53,530 nucleotides of DNA from Bacteroidota bacterium (GCA_023411775.1 JAEYOL010000200.1:1-53530); one strand, 5' to 3'. Counted from the stretch's first letter, positions 17,364 through 27,224 are shown. Notes: generated from the letters alone by a model not told the origin. A program made the numbers and translations.

Positions 17364-17394
17364 CAAAAATAGCGGGTCTACTGTACATCCTAAA
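17364..17394 (-). promoter_or_regulatory. Promoter of the OmpA/TSP3 gene
   Basis: Minus-strand TTTA (17391-17394), 19 bases, TATTTTTG (17364-17371): one mismatch to the consensus. Leader of about 25 bases to the ATG at 17336. Confidence 0.65.
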
Positions 17395-17493
17395 ATAAAT
17401 TATTACCCATATTTTGAATGCTAAAACCGGCATCAAATTACCCCAAAAAACATCTTGAATGATATCGACAAGGCAGGGAAAAGTCAGCTTTTT

Positions 17494-19173
17494 TTATTTT
17501 CCGGCAAAGTATTTTTCCCTGATGATTTCGTCGTCACCGTAGATATCATCGTGGAAAACAACCTTTCCGTCCTGGCCTTCGCAGGTGAAATAACGGATAT
17601 ACACAGGAAGCCGTTTTTTTACAGGTATCACATGTTTTTCTTTTCGCGCCAGCCAGGCTCTCATTGAATCGCCGACGGCATAGCGCTTATCACCCGTTAG
17701 GTCTTTACTGTCGTAATCTACGATATAGTGAGCCAGGTCTTCCCACTTCTGCACCCTCACGCAACCATGACTGAGTGAACGCTGATCCCTGCTAAACAGA
17801 TATCGTTGATTGGTATCGTGGAGATACACTGCATACTTGTTTGGAAAATTGAATTTCAGTACGCCTAAGGCATTCTCGTCACCACTTCCCTGTACCACTT
17901 TATAAGGAATCCCTTTGTTGTATTTCGACCAGTCAACATCGCCAGGATTGACGATATCGCCGTTCCCGTCGATGAGGCTATACCCCTTTCGTGCCAGGTA
18001 GTTAGTATCTTTTTTCAAAGCCGGCAAGATCTCTCCGACGATGATGCTGGTGGGGATTGTCCATTGAGGGTAAGTGATCATATCGGATATCGCGCTGGTC
18101 AGTAGCGGTGTGGGCGTGATCCGCTTGCCACAAACAATTTTAGAAGACAACAACACAGAATCCTCTTCAATCAGCTTCAAATTGTAAGCGGGAAGGTTCA
18201 CCCACACATAACGGGCTGGCATTTTTTCGGGCAGCATTTTAAATTTGTCGAGCGTTATCGCCAGTCTTACAAACCGATCTTTATCCGAATCATTTAACAC
18301 CCGGATCGTTTCGTCTCCTACTTTCCCGTCCACCTTTATTTTTTTAGCTTCCTGAAATTTCTTTACCGCTTCTGCCATCTGCAGTGAATCGGCCATGGTG
18401 CTGTCAAAGGAAATATAGCCTGCCTCATATAAACGGCGTTGTAACGCGGAAGCAAAAGCCGGATCCTTCTTTGAAGCCGGCACTTTTGTATAGTCGCGAT
18501 CGTCGGCACTATCCAAAAAACTCCTGATACCATTCTTTAATGCATGGTAGCCAGGATGGACAGGCTCCAGTCCGTTAAAAACTTCTGTCAAAACACCACG
18601 TTGATGCGCTGTCGTGAATAAATGGGTGTACATACTATCGGACAGTACAGAATCTTTGCGTTGAGTCATACTATCGGTAGGGAGCCTGCCTAATTTCAGA
18701 TCTTTGGCGATATGGAAAAAAGCATCGCTCAAGGCGAGGTCTGCTTTTGCCCATAAGACCGCGTCTTTCCGGGCCAGTGTATCATTCAGCAAACGCCTTG
18801 CAATAGTGTCTAATCGGTTAAAGTGATAATCTTCGGGGAATAAACCGTACAATTTAGCTTCTGCAATAAACCGAAGTAGTGAGTCGGCCAGCGGTTTCCA
18901 CTGTTCCTTTTGACTCCAGGCAGTGGCGAAACCATTTATTTCGTACACCTGCAACATCTGCGGCGTGAATGCAAGCAACAACGAATCGTCCAGCTTCAAC
19001 TGATTTTGCGCTGCAAATCGCAGTGCGCTTTGAATGATCTCGGGTGTTTTCTTCTCTAGTTCTTCAGGGGTTTGCGCGATATCGGTTTCTGGCGGAGGGC
19101 TGGCATTATTACATGCAGCCATAAGCAGAAACGAGTATATGCCAATAAAAATGTAGAGAATACTTTTACCCAT
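17494..19173 (-). CDS. L,D-transpeptidase lipoprotein (YkuD/YcbB type)
   Basis: Cell-wall cross-linking enzyme of 559 residues that would form 3-3 links in peptidoglycan or attach proteins to it. I start at the ATG giving MGKSILYIFI, which places a lipobox LMAAC at Cys21; an upstream extension would spoil the signal peptide. Domains in order: an N-terminal helical scaffold domain, a peptidoglycan-binding domain around AFASALQRRLYEAGYI to VKKFQEAKKIKVDGKVGDETI, and the YkuD catalytic domain with SLSHGCVRVQ (Cys471 as nucleophile, His two residues before). The overall layout matches the Bacteroidota relatives of E. coli YcbB/LdtD. Confidence 0.9.
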   Translation of the reverse strand: MGKSILYIFIGIYSFLLMAACNNASPPPETDIAQTPEELEKKTPEIIQSALRFAAQNQLKLDDSLLLAFTPQMLQVYEINGFATAWSQKEQWKPLADSLLRFIAEAKLYGLFPEDYHFNRLDTIARRLLNDTLARKDAVLWAKADLALSDAFFHIAKDLKLGRLPTDSMTQRKDSVLSDSMYTHLFTTAHQRGVLTEVFNGLEPVHPGYHALKNGIRSFLDSADDRDYTKVPASKKDPAFASALQRRLYEAGYISFDSTMADSLQMAEAVKKFQEAKKIKVDGKVGDETIRVLNDSDKDRFVRLAITLDKFKMLPEKMPARYVWVNLPAYNLKLIEEDSVLLSSKIVCGKRITPTPLLTSAISDMITYPQWTIPTSIIVGEILPALKKDTNYLARKGYSLIDGNGDIVNPGDVDWSKYNKGIPYKVVQGSGDENALGVLKFNFPNKYAVYLHDTNQRYLFSRDQRSLSHGCVRVQKWEDLAHYIVDYDSKDLTGDKRYAVGDSMRAWLARKEKHVIPVKKRLPVYIRYFTCEGQDGKVVFHDDIYGDDEIIREKYFAGK

Positions 19174-19285
19174 AAATGAAGAAGATACTTTGTCCACTTT
19201 ACGCATATGTACAACTAACAAAATAAGCAATCCTTTCTGCTTTAGACGGAAGTGATTGTTATTTTTTTACAAATGCAGATTACCA

Positions 19286-19585
19286 CTAAATTGCAATGAC
19301 TTCGACCACAGCATCTGTGTTGATAGGACCATATACATGCGGAAATGTATCCTGGGAGGATGGGGACCAGTCGAAAACAAATTTGCTCGTTAGCTTATCG
19401 GTATCTATCACCAGTTTAACCAGGCCTTCCTTTTCCGTAAAATATCTTTCCAATACACCGGCAACCTGGTGCTCCTGGGAACAATGAATAAATCCTTCCT
19501 CCTTAAGAGAAGGAGTCTCGTAAAGTCCACTTGCTTTTGCTGCATTCCACTCGGAGGCTGTTGTGACATGGTAAATGGTGGGCAT
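19286..19585 (-). CDS. DUF952 family protein
   Basis: Protein of 99 residues matching DUF952, a family of unknown function with an ADP-ribosyltransferase-like beta fold by family knowledge. Conserved elements IYHVTTASEWNAAKASGLY, EGFIHCSQ and FPHVYGPI are seen. It begins 17 bases after the stop of aroC and so is probably the last gene of the aromatic amino-acid operon, though nothing in the protein ties it to that pathway. No clear terminator follows; a weak imperfect stem lies near 19232-19260. Confidence 0.85.
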   Translation of the reverse strand: MPTIYHVTTASEWNAAKASGLYETPSLKEEGFIHCSQEHQVAGVLERYFTEKEGLVKLVIDTDKLTSKFVFDWSPSSQDTFPHVYGPINTDAVVEVIAI

Positions 19586-19602
19586 ATTTGTCCTTTCTTT
19601 GA

Positions 19603-20601
19603 TTAGCTAATTACTCTTTTTGAATGTTGCTCCATTAAATAGAAGTCAACCAAAACAATTGCTGTGGCTGCTTCCAGAATTACAGGCGCCCTCAGTGCAA
19701 CACACAGGTCATGGCGACCTTTAATCGAAAAATCTTCCACTTTGCCGGATTCCCAGTTCAGGCTATTCTGTTGCTTCGGCGTTGAAGCGGTAGGTTTTAT
19801 CGATATGCGAAACACCAGTTCATTTCCATTACTAATCCCTCCTACTACGCCACCTGCATGGTTTGTGCGCGTCTTTCCTTCTATATCCTCTATCGCGTCA
19901 TTGTGCTGCGAACCAAACATCCTGGCTGCCGCAAACCCAGCTCCAAACTCAACACCTTTTACAGCAGGAATAGCAAACGCAACATGCGCCAGCTGTGATT
20001 CCACCGAATCAAAAAAAGGCTCACCCAATCCCACTGGCAAACCATTCACCCGGCACTCCACAATACCACCTACCGAATCCTTGGCATCGATTGCTTTCTG
20101 AAGGCCTTTTTCAAGATCGGCTTCACCACCAATCTCAGTTACCTGGGACTGGATACTTATACCGGCACCAAGAATTTTTTTTGCGATCGAACCAGCCGCG
20201 ACAAGACCAGTTGTAAGGCGGGCGCTGAAATGCCCTCCCCCCCGATAATCTTCATTACCGCCAAATTTTTTATGAGCAACCCAGTCGGCATGGCCCGGCC
20301 GGGGAAAACTGCGCTGCTTTTCGTAATCACTGCTCCTGGTATTCGTATTTTCAAAGAGTATGGTGATAGGTGCTCCGGTAGTTTTACCATTGAATAAACC
20401 GCTCTTGAAAAAAGGATAGTCGGGTTCCTGCCGCGGTGTTGTACCTTTTTGTCGTCCGCCTTTTCTTCTTTCAAGATCAGTCAAGAGATCGTCGGCAGAA
20501 AGTTCGAGTCCCGCAGGACATCCATCGATCACAATACCGACAGACTCGCCATGAGACTCTCCAAAAATATGCACCCGGAAAATACGCCCGAAACTATTCA
20601 T
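19603..20601 (-). CDS. aroC: Chorismate synthase
   Basis: Converts 5-enolpyruvylshikimate-3-phosphate to chorismate using reduced FMN; last common step of aromatic synthesis. 332 residues. Signatures: GESHGESVGIVIDGCPAG near the N-terminus, RPGHADWVAHKKFGGNEDYRGGG, HFSARLT with the catalytic His/Ser-Arg block, and RTNHAGGVVGGISNG. The start overlaps the 3' end of aroA by eight bases. Somewhat shorter than the 350-360 residues of many relatives, but all core motifs are present. Confidence 0.95.
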   Translation of the reverse strand: MNSFGRIFRVHIFGESHGESVGIVIDGCPAGLELSADDLLTDLERRKGGRQKGTTPRQEPDYPFFKSGLFNGKTTGAPITILFENTNTRSSDYEKQRSFPRPGHADWVAHKKFGGNEDYRGGGHFSARLTTGLVAAGSIAKKILGAGISIQSQVTEIGGEADLEKGLQKAIDAKDSVGGIVECRVNGLPVGLGEPFFDSVESQLAHVAFAIPAVKGVEFGAGFAAARMFGSQHNDAIEDIEGKTRTNHAGGVVGGISNGNELVFRISIKPTASTPKQQNSLNWESGKVEDFSIKGRHDLCVALRAPVILEAATAIVLVDFYLMEQHSKRVIS

Positions 20602-21895
20602 GCAATCTTATCTTATTGTTTAAAGATACACCTGCACCCAATTTTTCCAAATCATTATAAAAATCAGGATAGGATTTTTTGACGGCCTGTGCTTCCTGTA
20701 TTATTGTCTGTGTTCCTGCTTTCAAAGCGGCAACTGCACATGCCATTGCAATACGATGGTCATGTCTTGAGTGAACGATGGCGCCCCTGACACCAGCTCC
20801 CCCCTGTACAACCATGGTATCATCTTCCAGTTTGATCCGTACCCCCATCTTGCCAAATTCTTCCTGGAGTGTAAGTGCCCTGTTGCTTTCTTTATGTGTC
20901 AGTCGGCTTACTCCTTTTATACGCGTGTCTCCCTGGCAATACGCGGCCAGGGCTACCAGTGGTGGAAAAAGATCGGGACAATCGGTAGCATCAAATTCAA
21001 AGGAATTCATTTCCGTTGGGACCAGTTGAATAGCCTTACTATCCATTGCTATACCTGAATTTGCCGACATCAAAGCATCAACAATCGCTTTATCTGCCTG
21101 GGTGGAAGAAAGATCAAGTCCCCTTACTTCGATTGGACCCGCAATGGCACCGGCAACGAGTAAAAATGCACCGCCACTCCAGTCGCCTTCCACAGTATAA
21201 TTTCGCTCCACCTGGGTGCCCTGATGATGCTCGCTATGGAAAAAAAATTCTTCATAATTCCTGTTCTCGGGAAGTTTCATCCCATATTGTTGCATCACAT
21301 CCAGTGTCAGGTCTATATAGGGCTTGCTTTTTAAATTCTTTACCCTGATTGAAACATCGCTGGCATCCGCTGCCGCATAAGCAAACAAAAGTCCAGTCAG
21401 GAATTGTGAGCTCAGAGACCCATCCACCTCAATATTGGCAGGCTGTAAAGGACCCTGAATTACCAACGGTAGCTTCCCATCATTACTATTTATTGATACC
21501 TGCAATTTTGGAAAAACCTCATCAAAAAAATCCATAGGCCTGGTCAACAGGCTGCCATCTCCTACAATAGTGATCTCCTTTTCACTCAGGGCAGCTATAG
21601 AGGCAAACATGCGAATACTTAGCCCACTCTCTCCACAATTAACCTTGCTGGCCACCGGATCTACCCCATAGCTATCGACCTGCCAGTCGCCATTGACCAA
21701 TTCAGTAGTAGCGCCTAGCGACTGAATGATCCCCAATGCTGCTTTGTCATCATTGCTATGACCCGGGTTTTGTATCACCGTTCTTCCTTTTGCAAGTAAT
21801 GCCGCAGCGCAGGCACGCTGCATGGAGCTTTTGGAAGCTGGCGCCTGGATGGCACCCTTCAGTTGTGAAGGTTGTATCGTAACTTTAAAACTCAT
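20594..21895 (-). CDS. aroA: 3-phosphoshikimate 1-carboxyvinyltransferase (EPSP synthase)
   Basis: Joins phosphoenolpyruvate to shikimate-3-phosphate. 433 residues with APASKSSMQRACAAALLA at the N-terminus (substrate-binding Lys and Ser), NCGESGLSIRMFA, the DGSLSSQFLTGLL segment, and DHRIAMACAVAALKA near the C-terminus. The PEP-loop reads NCGESGLS rather than the NAGTAMR of the glyphosate-sensitive class I enzymes, which suggests a class II-like or divergent form. Translationally linked to aroB (11-base overlap) and aroC (8-base overlap). Confidence 0.93.
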   Translation of the reverse strand: MSFKVTIQPSQLKGAIQAPASKSSMQRACAAALLAKGRTVIQNPGHSNDDKAALGIIQSLGATTELVNGDWQVDSYGVDPVASKVNCGESGLSIRMFASIAALSEKEITIVGDGSLLTRPMDFFDEVFPKLQVSINSNDGKLPLVIQGPLQPANIEVDGSLSSQFLTGLLFAYAAADASDVSIRVKNLKSKPYIDLTLDVMQQYGMKLPENRNYEEFFFHSEHHQGTQVERNYTVEGDWSGGAFLLVAGAIAGPIEVRGLDLSSTQADKAIVDALMSANSGIAMDSKAIQLVPTEMNSFEFDATDCPDLFPPLVALAAYCQGDTRIKGVSRLTHKESNRALTLQEEFGKMGVRIKLEDDTMVVQGGAGVRGAIVHSRHDHRIAMACAVAALKAGTQTIIQEAQAVKKSYPDFYNDLEKLGAGVSLNNKIRLHE

Positions 21896-22904
21896 TGATA
21901 ATTTTCTCCAGTTTTGTTAAGGGTATTGATTTGACGACTCCCCTTCCTATTTTTTCCAACAACACATAATTCATTTCCTTCTTCTCTCTTTTCTTATCCA
22001 TCTTAAGCACTTCAAACACTTTCTGCTTATCAAATACTGAATAAGTTGGAAGACCGTATGCTTCTAACAATTTTATTACACGACTGGTTTGTTTAAATCC
22101 GGTTAGCTGCTCAGAAATATGGCAGGCGTAAGTCATACCGATCGCGACAGCCTGGCCATGCATCAGTTCATATTGGTTCTCCAGGGCATGTGCCAGGGTA
22201 TGTCCGAAATTCAAAAGCCGCCGTTCGTCTTTCTCGAATTCGTCCTTCTTTACCACGTTTGCCTTGATCAACGCGTTGCGTTGCACTAGTTCACAAATCG
22301 CGGTTCTACTCTTCTGGTATCTCTTAAGTGACAGAGTTTCCAATTCACTAAACAGGGCCGCATCTTTTATACAGGCATGTTTGATGATCTCTGCAAACCC
22401 ATTCTCCCATTCCACCTGTGGCAATGATTTCAGGAAAACCATGTCATGCAGGATGAAAGCAGGTTGTCGAATTACACCCACCATATTCTTGTATACGCCA
22501 ACATCAATACCATTTTTCCCGCCAATCGAAGCGTCGACCATCGCCAGCAAGGAGGTCGGAACAAAACCAAATCGTATTCCCCGCATGTATACCGAAGCCA
22601 CATAACCTGTAATATCCGTTATGACGCCTCCGCCAATTCCGACAATTGTGCTTTTGCGATCGGCTTCCAGTGAAATCAGTTGCTCAATAACCGAATCAAC
22701 AGTCGCCTGCACCTTAAACTCTTCGCCAGGTTTCAAAACGATCGTATTCCATCCTTTAAATCGTATGGCATGAGCCCTGAAAACATTTTCGTCTGTTACC
22801 AGAACGGTTGACTTGGGATCTGTAATTGCTTTTAAATGGCTGATACCACAAGCAAAATAGAAATCCGTAGATGAACCTGAAAAATTGAAAGTACGCTTAG
22901 TCAT
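21885..22904 (-). CDS. aroB: 3-dehydroquinate synthase
   Basis: NAD- and metal-dependent cyclisation of DAHP to 3-dehydroquinate. 339 residues. Motifs: PGEEFKVQATVD, the nucleotide-binding GIGGGVITDITGYVASVYMRG, PTSLLAMVDASIGGKNGID, and metal ligands in GFAEIIKHACI, LLNFGHTLAHALE and MHGQAVAIGM. Complete. It follows the DAHP synthase gene after 33 bases in the aromatic operon. Confidence 0.95.
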   Translation of the reverse strand: MTKRTFNFSGSSTDFYFACGISHLKAITDPKSTVLVTDENVFRAHAIRFKGWNTIVLKPGEEFKVQATVDSVIEQLISLEADRKSTIVGIGGGVITDITGYVASVYMRGIRFGFVPTSLLAMVDASIGGKNGIDVGVYKNMVGVIRQPAFILHDMVFLKSLPQVEWENGFAEIIKHACIKDAALFSELETLSLKRYQKSRTAICELVQRNALIKANVVKKDEFEKDERRLLNFGHTLAHALENQYELMHGQAVAIGMTYACHISEQLTGFKQTSRVIKLLEAYGLPTYSVFDKQKVFEVLKMDKKREKKEMNYVLLEKIGRGVVKSIPLTKLEKIINEF

Positions 22905-22937
22905 AATTTACTGCAGCGGCAACATTGAATACATATG

Positions 22938-24026
22938 TTATTGATCCATCACTTTTTTCTGGTGATTGATACTCTCCATATGCACCGCATCAAAATATTT
23001 CGTTATAAACTCCTTGCTTAGTCCCATTTTTTCCGCTTTTGCTGCAGCTCTTTCCAGAATTTCGTTCCACCTATTGGTCTGAAGGATCGTGATATTGTTA
23101 TCCTTTTTATACTGGCCGATCTTTTCTGCTATCATCATTCGCTGACCCAGTATCTGCATCAGTTCATCATCGAGGTGATTGATCTGTTGACGCAGTTTTT
23201 CAAGCGCCGCATGATATTCCTCAGAATTAATATCCTCTTTTCTCCAGATGATGGCATCCAGCATTTCTTTCAGTTGCTCAGGTGTGATTTGCTGCTTGGC
23301 ATCACTCCATGCATTGTCGGGATCAACATGGCTTTCGATCATCAGTCCGTCGAAATCGAGGTCAATGGCCCTTTGAGAGATTGCCTGGATGATATCACGG
23401 CGACCGCAAATATGTGATGGATCATTGATGATCGGCATGCCCGGATTACGTCGTTTCATTTCAATCGCGAGATGCCACATCGGCGCATTGCGAAATTCGG
23501 TATTGCCGTAGGAAGAAAAACCGCGGTGTATCAGGCCGATCTGCTTAACGCCGGCTCTCGCCACCCTTTCTACCGCGCCACTCCACAGTTCAAGATCAGG
23601 ATTTATCGGGTTTTTGATCAGTACGGGTACATCTACTCCACGCAGCGCATCTGCTACTTCCTGCACACTAAAAGGGTTTACCGTCGTGCGGGCACCGATC
23701 CACAACACATCTACATCAAATGTCAATGCATCCTGTACCTGCTTGCCGGTAGCAACTTCCACTGTGGTTGGTAAACCAGTCAATTTCTTTGCCTGTTGCA
23801 GCCAGGGCAAACCTCTGGCACCTATTCCTTCAAATAAACCGGGTTTAGTACGTGGCTTCCAGATACCGGCACGAAGCATATCTACCTTTCCCGTCGCCGC
23901 GAGGCGTTGCGCTGTTTCAAGCACCTGCGTTTCTGTTTCTGCACTGCAGGGACCACTTATAACGAGTGGACGCTTGCCCCAGGCCTTTTGCACATCTTCC
24001 CTGGTTGATTTTTCTGTTGTTTGCAT
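22938..24026 (-). CDS. Bifunctional DAHP synthase / chorismate mutase
   Basis: First enzyme of the shikimate pathway fused to a chorismate mutase, 362 residues. Residues about 15-265 are a type I-beta DAHP synthase (VISGPCSAETETQ, AGIWKPRTKPGLFEGIG, KNPINPDLELW, NDPSHICGRRD). Residues about 270-360 are an AroQ-type chorismate mutase (LEKLRQQINHLDDELMQIL, RMMIAEKIGQYKKDNNITI). The mutase domain commonly acts as an allosteric sensor for prephenate or chorismate in such fusions. It sits mid-operon between tyrA and aroB, matching a role in Phe/Tyr supply. Confidence 0.95.
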   Translation of the reverse strand: MQTTEKSTREDVQKAWGKRPLVISGPCSAETETQVLETAQRLAATGKVDMLRAGIWKPRTKPGLFEGIGARGLPWLQQAKKLTGLPTTVEVATGKQVQDALTFDVDVLWIGARTTVNPFSVQEVADALRGVDVPVLIKNPINPDLELWSGAVERVARAGVKQIGLIHRGFSSYGNTEFRNAPMWHLAIEMKRRNPGMPIINDPSHICGRRDIIQAISQRAIDLDFDGLMIESHVDPDNAWSDAKQQITPEQLKEMLDAIIWRKEDINSEEYHAALEKLRQQINHLDDELMQILGQRMMIAEKIGQYKKDNNITILQTNRWNEILERAAAKAEKMGLSKEFITKYFDAVHMESINHQKKVMDQ

Positions 24027-24082
24027 ATAAATTATTGGTTTGTAAAGTTAGTACCCTCCGAATAAAGGGCGTAATGATATTT

Positions 24083-24976
24083 TTATTTTATAATTCTCCT
24101 GATCTTATTTGCTTCTTCAATCAGACCCTGCAATAAGCCGTGGTCTCCTTTCTCAATACTTTCCTTAAATTTTGTCAGTTGCGCAATATGTTCGGATAGT
24201 ACATCCAGGACGTTCACCCTGTTTTGCATAAAAATGGGCACCCACATCTGCGGATTACTTTTTGCAAGTCGCACAGTACTTTCAAAACCCGCCGAGGCCA
24301 GTTCAAAGATGGCATTCTGTTCCTTCTCTTTCTCCAGCACTGTATTGGCCAATGCAAATGAAGTGATATGGGAAATATGGCTCACATAGGCCGCGTGCAA
24401 ATCATGTGACCTGGCATCCATCTCCAAAAGATGCATCCCGATTTTTTTGTACATGCCTTTAACCCATTCCAGCGCATCTGCATCACTTTCTCCTGCATCA
24501 CAAATAATGACAGCTTTGTTTTCATAGGCGCCACGCACCGCTGCCTGTGGACCGCTGTATTCGGTTCCCCACATTGGATGCGTGGCTACATATCTCCCCC
24601 TTTTGGGATGATCTTTAATTGAAGACACAAGCTGGCTCTTAGTGGATCCCAAATCAAGTACGATCTGCCGGTCTACCTGGTCCATGATCTCTGGCAATAG
24701 GTCCACCAATTTGTCAACTGGAATTGCTAGTACGATCACATCAGATTGTTCAATCGCTTCAGTTAAAGGCAATACCTCGTCAACCAGTTCTAACTCTAGT
24801 GCCTTAACCGCATGATCGGGATTAGCGTCAACGCCAATTAACCGAGATGACAATTTCTTTTCATGTAATTGAATAGCCAGGGAGCCCCCAATAAGACCTA
24901 TGCCGACAATGGCGATAGTCTTACGCGCCGCGTTTCCTTTGACTCCATCAACTTTCAACAACTTTGTATTTTCCAT
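24083..24976 (-). CDS. tyrA: Prephenate dehydrogenase
   Basis: NAD-dependent oxidative decarboxylation of prephenate to 4-hydroxyphenylpyruvate for tyrosine. 297 residues with the Rossmann motif IVGIGLIGGSLA at about 24-35, the substrate-binding THPMWGTEYSGP and HISHITSFALA blocks. No ACT domain is visible, so tyrosine feedback by that route is unlikely. The seven-gene neighbourhood supports prephenate rather than arogenate specificity only weakly. Confidence 0.93.
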   Translation of the reverse strand: MENTKLLKVDGVKGNAARKTIAIVGIGLIGGSLAIQLHEKKLSSRLIGVDANPDHAVKALELELVDEVLPLTEAIEQSDVIVLAIPVDKLVDLLPEIMDQVDRQIVLDLGSTKSQLVSSIKDHPKRGRYVATHPMWGTEYSGPQAAVRGAYENKAVIICDAGESDADALEWVKGMYKKIGMHLLEMDARSHDLHAAYVSHISHITSFALANTVLEKEKEQNAIFELASAGFESTVRLAKSNPQMWVPIFMQNRVNVLDVLSEHIAQLTKFKESIEKGDHGLLQGLIEEANKIRRIIK

Positions 24977-25001
24977 TTTTATTTCTCTTTGAATCGAAAT
25001 A

Positions 25002-26207
25002 TTAAACAGCTTTTTCGGTTGCTGCAGTACTGGCCTGCATTGTTGAATTTTTTATCCTTTTAATCGCTTCTTCAAATCTCTCAGTAGAACCGCATAAGCT
25101 AACCCTTATGAATTTATTTCCTGCATTTCCGAAAATCCCACCAGGTGTAATAAAGACCTGGCTTTTAAAAAGAATATCATCACTCAATTCGTATCCATCC
25201 TTATATTTCCGGGGTATGGCAGCCCAAACAAATAGCCCTGACTGATCTTTCGAATACTTACAACCGATCAGTTCCAGCAATTCAAAGACTTTCTCCCGCC
25301 GTTGATGATAAATTTTATTTACATTTTTATACCAGGCATCATCCAGGCCAAGTGCTGTTGCCGCTGCCATTTGCACAGGCAGGAACATGCCACTATCCAT
25401 ATTACTCTTAAAACGCAGCACTTCGTCTACTCTTTCTTTTGCTCCACATAGCATTCCTATCCGCCAGCCGGCCATGTTATGGCTCTTACTAAGCGAATTC
25501 AACTCGATCACACAATCTTTTGCCCCCTTAACACCGAGCAGGCTCATCGGAGTTTCATTCAGGATAAAACTATAAGGGTTATCATGCACAATAAGAATTT
25601 CATGCTGCCTGCCAAATGCCACGAGCTTTACAAACAGGTTCAGATCCGGTCGGTGCCCGGTGGGCATATGAGGGTAATTGACAAACATCAATTTTATAGC
25701 CTTTTTCCCTTTCCGATTCTGTATCATCTGCTCAAGCCTTTCAAACTCGGGCTCGTAGCCGTTCTTTGCCAGCAGTTTGTAATCCACGCATTTTCCTCCG
25801 GCCAGTTTTACTGCACTTCGATAAGTAGGATATCCAGGATCAGGAACCAGCACCTCATCACCCTTGTCGAGATAGGTCATACAGATATGCATGATCCCTT
25901 CTTTACTTCCTATTAAGGGAAGTATTTCGGTATCGGGATCCAGTTGAACCTGATACCACTTGTTATACCATCCGCTGATCGCATTTCGTAAAACTGGTGA
26001 ACCCTTATAACCCTGGTACCCGTGCACAGCTTCCTTTGCGCTTTCCTCCTGCAGCACTCGTATCACCTCGGGATGTGGCGGCAGGTCAGGGCTCCCGATG
26101 CCAAGATTTATGATCTTTTTCCCGGCCTTGTTTAGCTGGTCAATCTCTCTCAGTTTTTGAGAAAAATAATATTCGCTTATACCCTCGAGTCTTTTACTGG
26201 TTTGCAT
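25002..26207 (-). CDS. Class I/II PLP aminotransferase, probably aromatic or prephenate aminotransferase
   Basis: Fold-type I aminotransferase of 401 residues. The PLP lysine lies in ELNSLSKSHNMAGWRIG, with the VNYPHMPTGHRPD and HDNPYSFI blocks around the cofactor; the C-terminal Arg in NKFIRVSLCGS would bind the carboxylate. The start is the ATG giving MQTSKRLEGISEYYF; an upstream TTG is rejected. The operon lies between pheA and tyrA, so it should catalyse the final amination to Phe and Tyr or act on prephenate. Specificity is inferred from location only. The normal NPTG motif reads MPTGHRP. Confidence 0.87.
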   Translation of the reverse strand: MQTSKRLEGISEYYFSQKLREIDQLNKAGKKIINLGIGSPDLPPHPEVIRVLQEESAKEAVHGYQGYKGSPVLRNAISGWYNKWYQVQLDPDTEILPLIGSKEGIMHICMTYLDKGDEVLVPDPGYPTYRSAVKLAGGKCVDYKLLAKNGYEPEFERLEQMIQNRKGKKAIKLMFVNYPHMPTGHRPDLNLFVKLVAFGRQHEILIVHDNPYSFILNETPMSLLGVKGAKDCVIELNSLSKSHNMAGWRIGMLCGAKERVDEVLRFKSNMDSGMFLPVQMAAATALGLDDAWYKNVNKIYHQRREKVFELLELIGCKYSKDQSGLFVWAAIPRKYKDGYELSDDILFKSQVFITPGGIFGNAGNKFIRVSLCGSTERFEEAIKRIKNSTMQASTAATEKAV

Positions 26208-26252
26208 ATTATTATTAACTACCAAAGAGGTTTTTAAAACGTAAAAAATTGG

Positions 26253-27173
26253 TCATATTGACGCTTTCCCACTTTTATAAATACCATACACTCGCAGTTC
26301 CTCGGTCAGGGGTTTTATTTCTTTCATGATCTCTTCAAACTGATCGACTGAGTCGAATTCCATGTCCGCATGAAAACTGTAACGGAAGTCGCTGCCGGGT
26401 ATCGGGAAACTTTGCAATTTGCTGAGGTTAATACCACCGTTTGCAATCCGCGTTAGAACTTTGGCCAGGCTTCCCCGTGAATGGTCTGTATGAAAATTTA
26501 CCGAAGCTTTATTAGCGCCTTCTACAGGTAAAGCCAGATCTTCCCGTTGTACTACCAGGAACCGCGTGTAATTGTTCTTGAGTGTATGGATATTTGGAGC
26601 GATCACTTCGAGGTCAAATAACTCAGCCGCGAGCCTGCTGGCAATGGCAGCAATATGTTTGCTCTTATGCTGGTAAATATGCTTTGCACTCAAGGCAGTA
26701 TCGTCAGTCTCCACCAGTTTCCATTTATGCTTATCGAGGAAGTCGTAACACTGTTGCAGCGCCATGGTATGTGAATGTACTTCGCGAATGTCTTCGATGT
26801 TGACACCGCGGTTTACCAGTAAGTTTTGGCGGATATGCAGGTATACTTCCCCGGTGACCCTGAGATTACTTTTTTGCAGCAGGTTATAGTTTGGTAAAAT
26901 GCTTCCGGCTATTGAGTTTTCAATAGCCATTATACCACCCTCACTTTCTTTCCTGGCGGAAGCGAGTTTTACAACATCACGAAAGGTAGCACATGGCAAT
27001 ACCTCTACATCCTTGCCAAAAAAATGGCGTGCTGCTACCTGGTGAAAACTTCCCTCATATCCCTGGATGGCAATCCTGCCCGGCCTGTGTGGCGAAACTA
27101 AGATGGCTGAATCAGGTTCTCCTGTTGTAACCACCGGTTTATTTCCTTCTTCTTTCATTTTACTTTTATTCAT
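26253..27173 (-). CDS. pheA: Prephenate dehydratase
   Basis: Converts prephenate to phenylpyruvate for phenylalanine. 306 residues from the first true ATG; a TTG two codons earlier and an ATG five codons later are alternatives. The dehydratase domain (about 33-210) shows IAIQGYEGSFHQVAARHFF, ENSIAGSILPNY and the catalytic YTRF. The C-terminal ACT domain begins KASVNFHTDHSRGSLAKVL; the usual ESRP Phe-binding motif is replaced by LQSFPIP, so feedback properties may differ. First structural gene behind the Phe-rich leader peptide and terminator, so attenuation directly controls its entry. Confidence 0.94.
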   Translation of the reverse strand: MNKSKMKEEGNKPVVTTGEPDSAILVSPHRPGRIAIQGYEGSFHQVAARHFFGKDVEVLPCATFRDVVKLASARKESEGGIMAIENSIAGSILPNYNLLQKSNLRVTGEVYLHIRQNLLVNRGVNIEDIREVHSHTMALQQCYDFLDKHKWKLVETDDTALSAKHIYQHKSKHIAAIASRLAAELFDLEVIAPNIHTLKNNYTRFLVVQREDLALPVEGANKASVNFHTDHSRGSLAKVLTRIANGGINLSKLQSFPIPGSDFRYSFHADMEFDSVDQFEEIMKEIKPLTEELRVYGIYKSGKASI

Positions 27174-27224
27174 GTTCAAGCTCTATCATAGCTGATGAGA
27201 ATCCTTTAAACGCTTTAGCCGGGT

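Noticed and set aside
20771..21348. Several plus-strand open frames opposite aroA
   Set aside because: They overlap a full-length conserved enzyme, lack family features and have no promoter or ribosome site.
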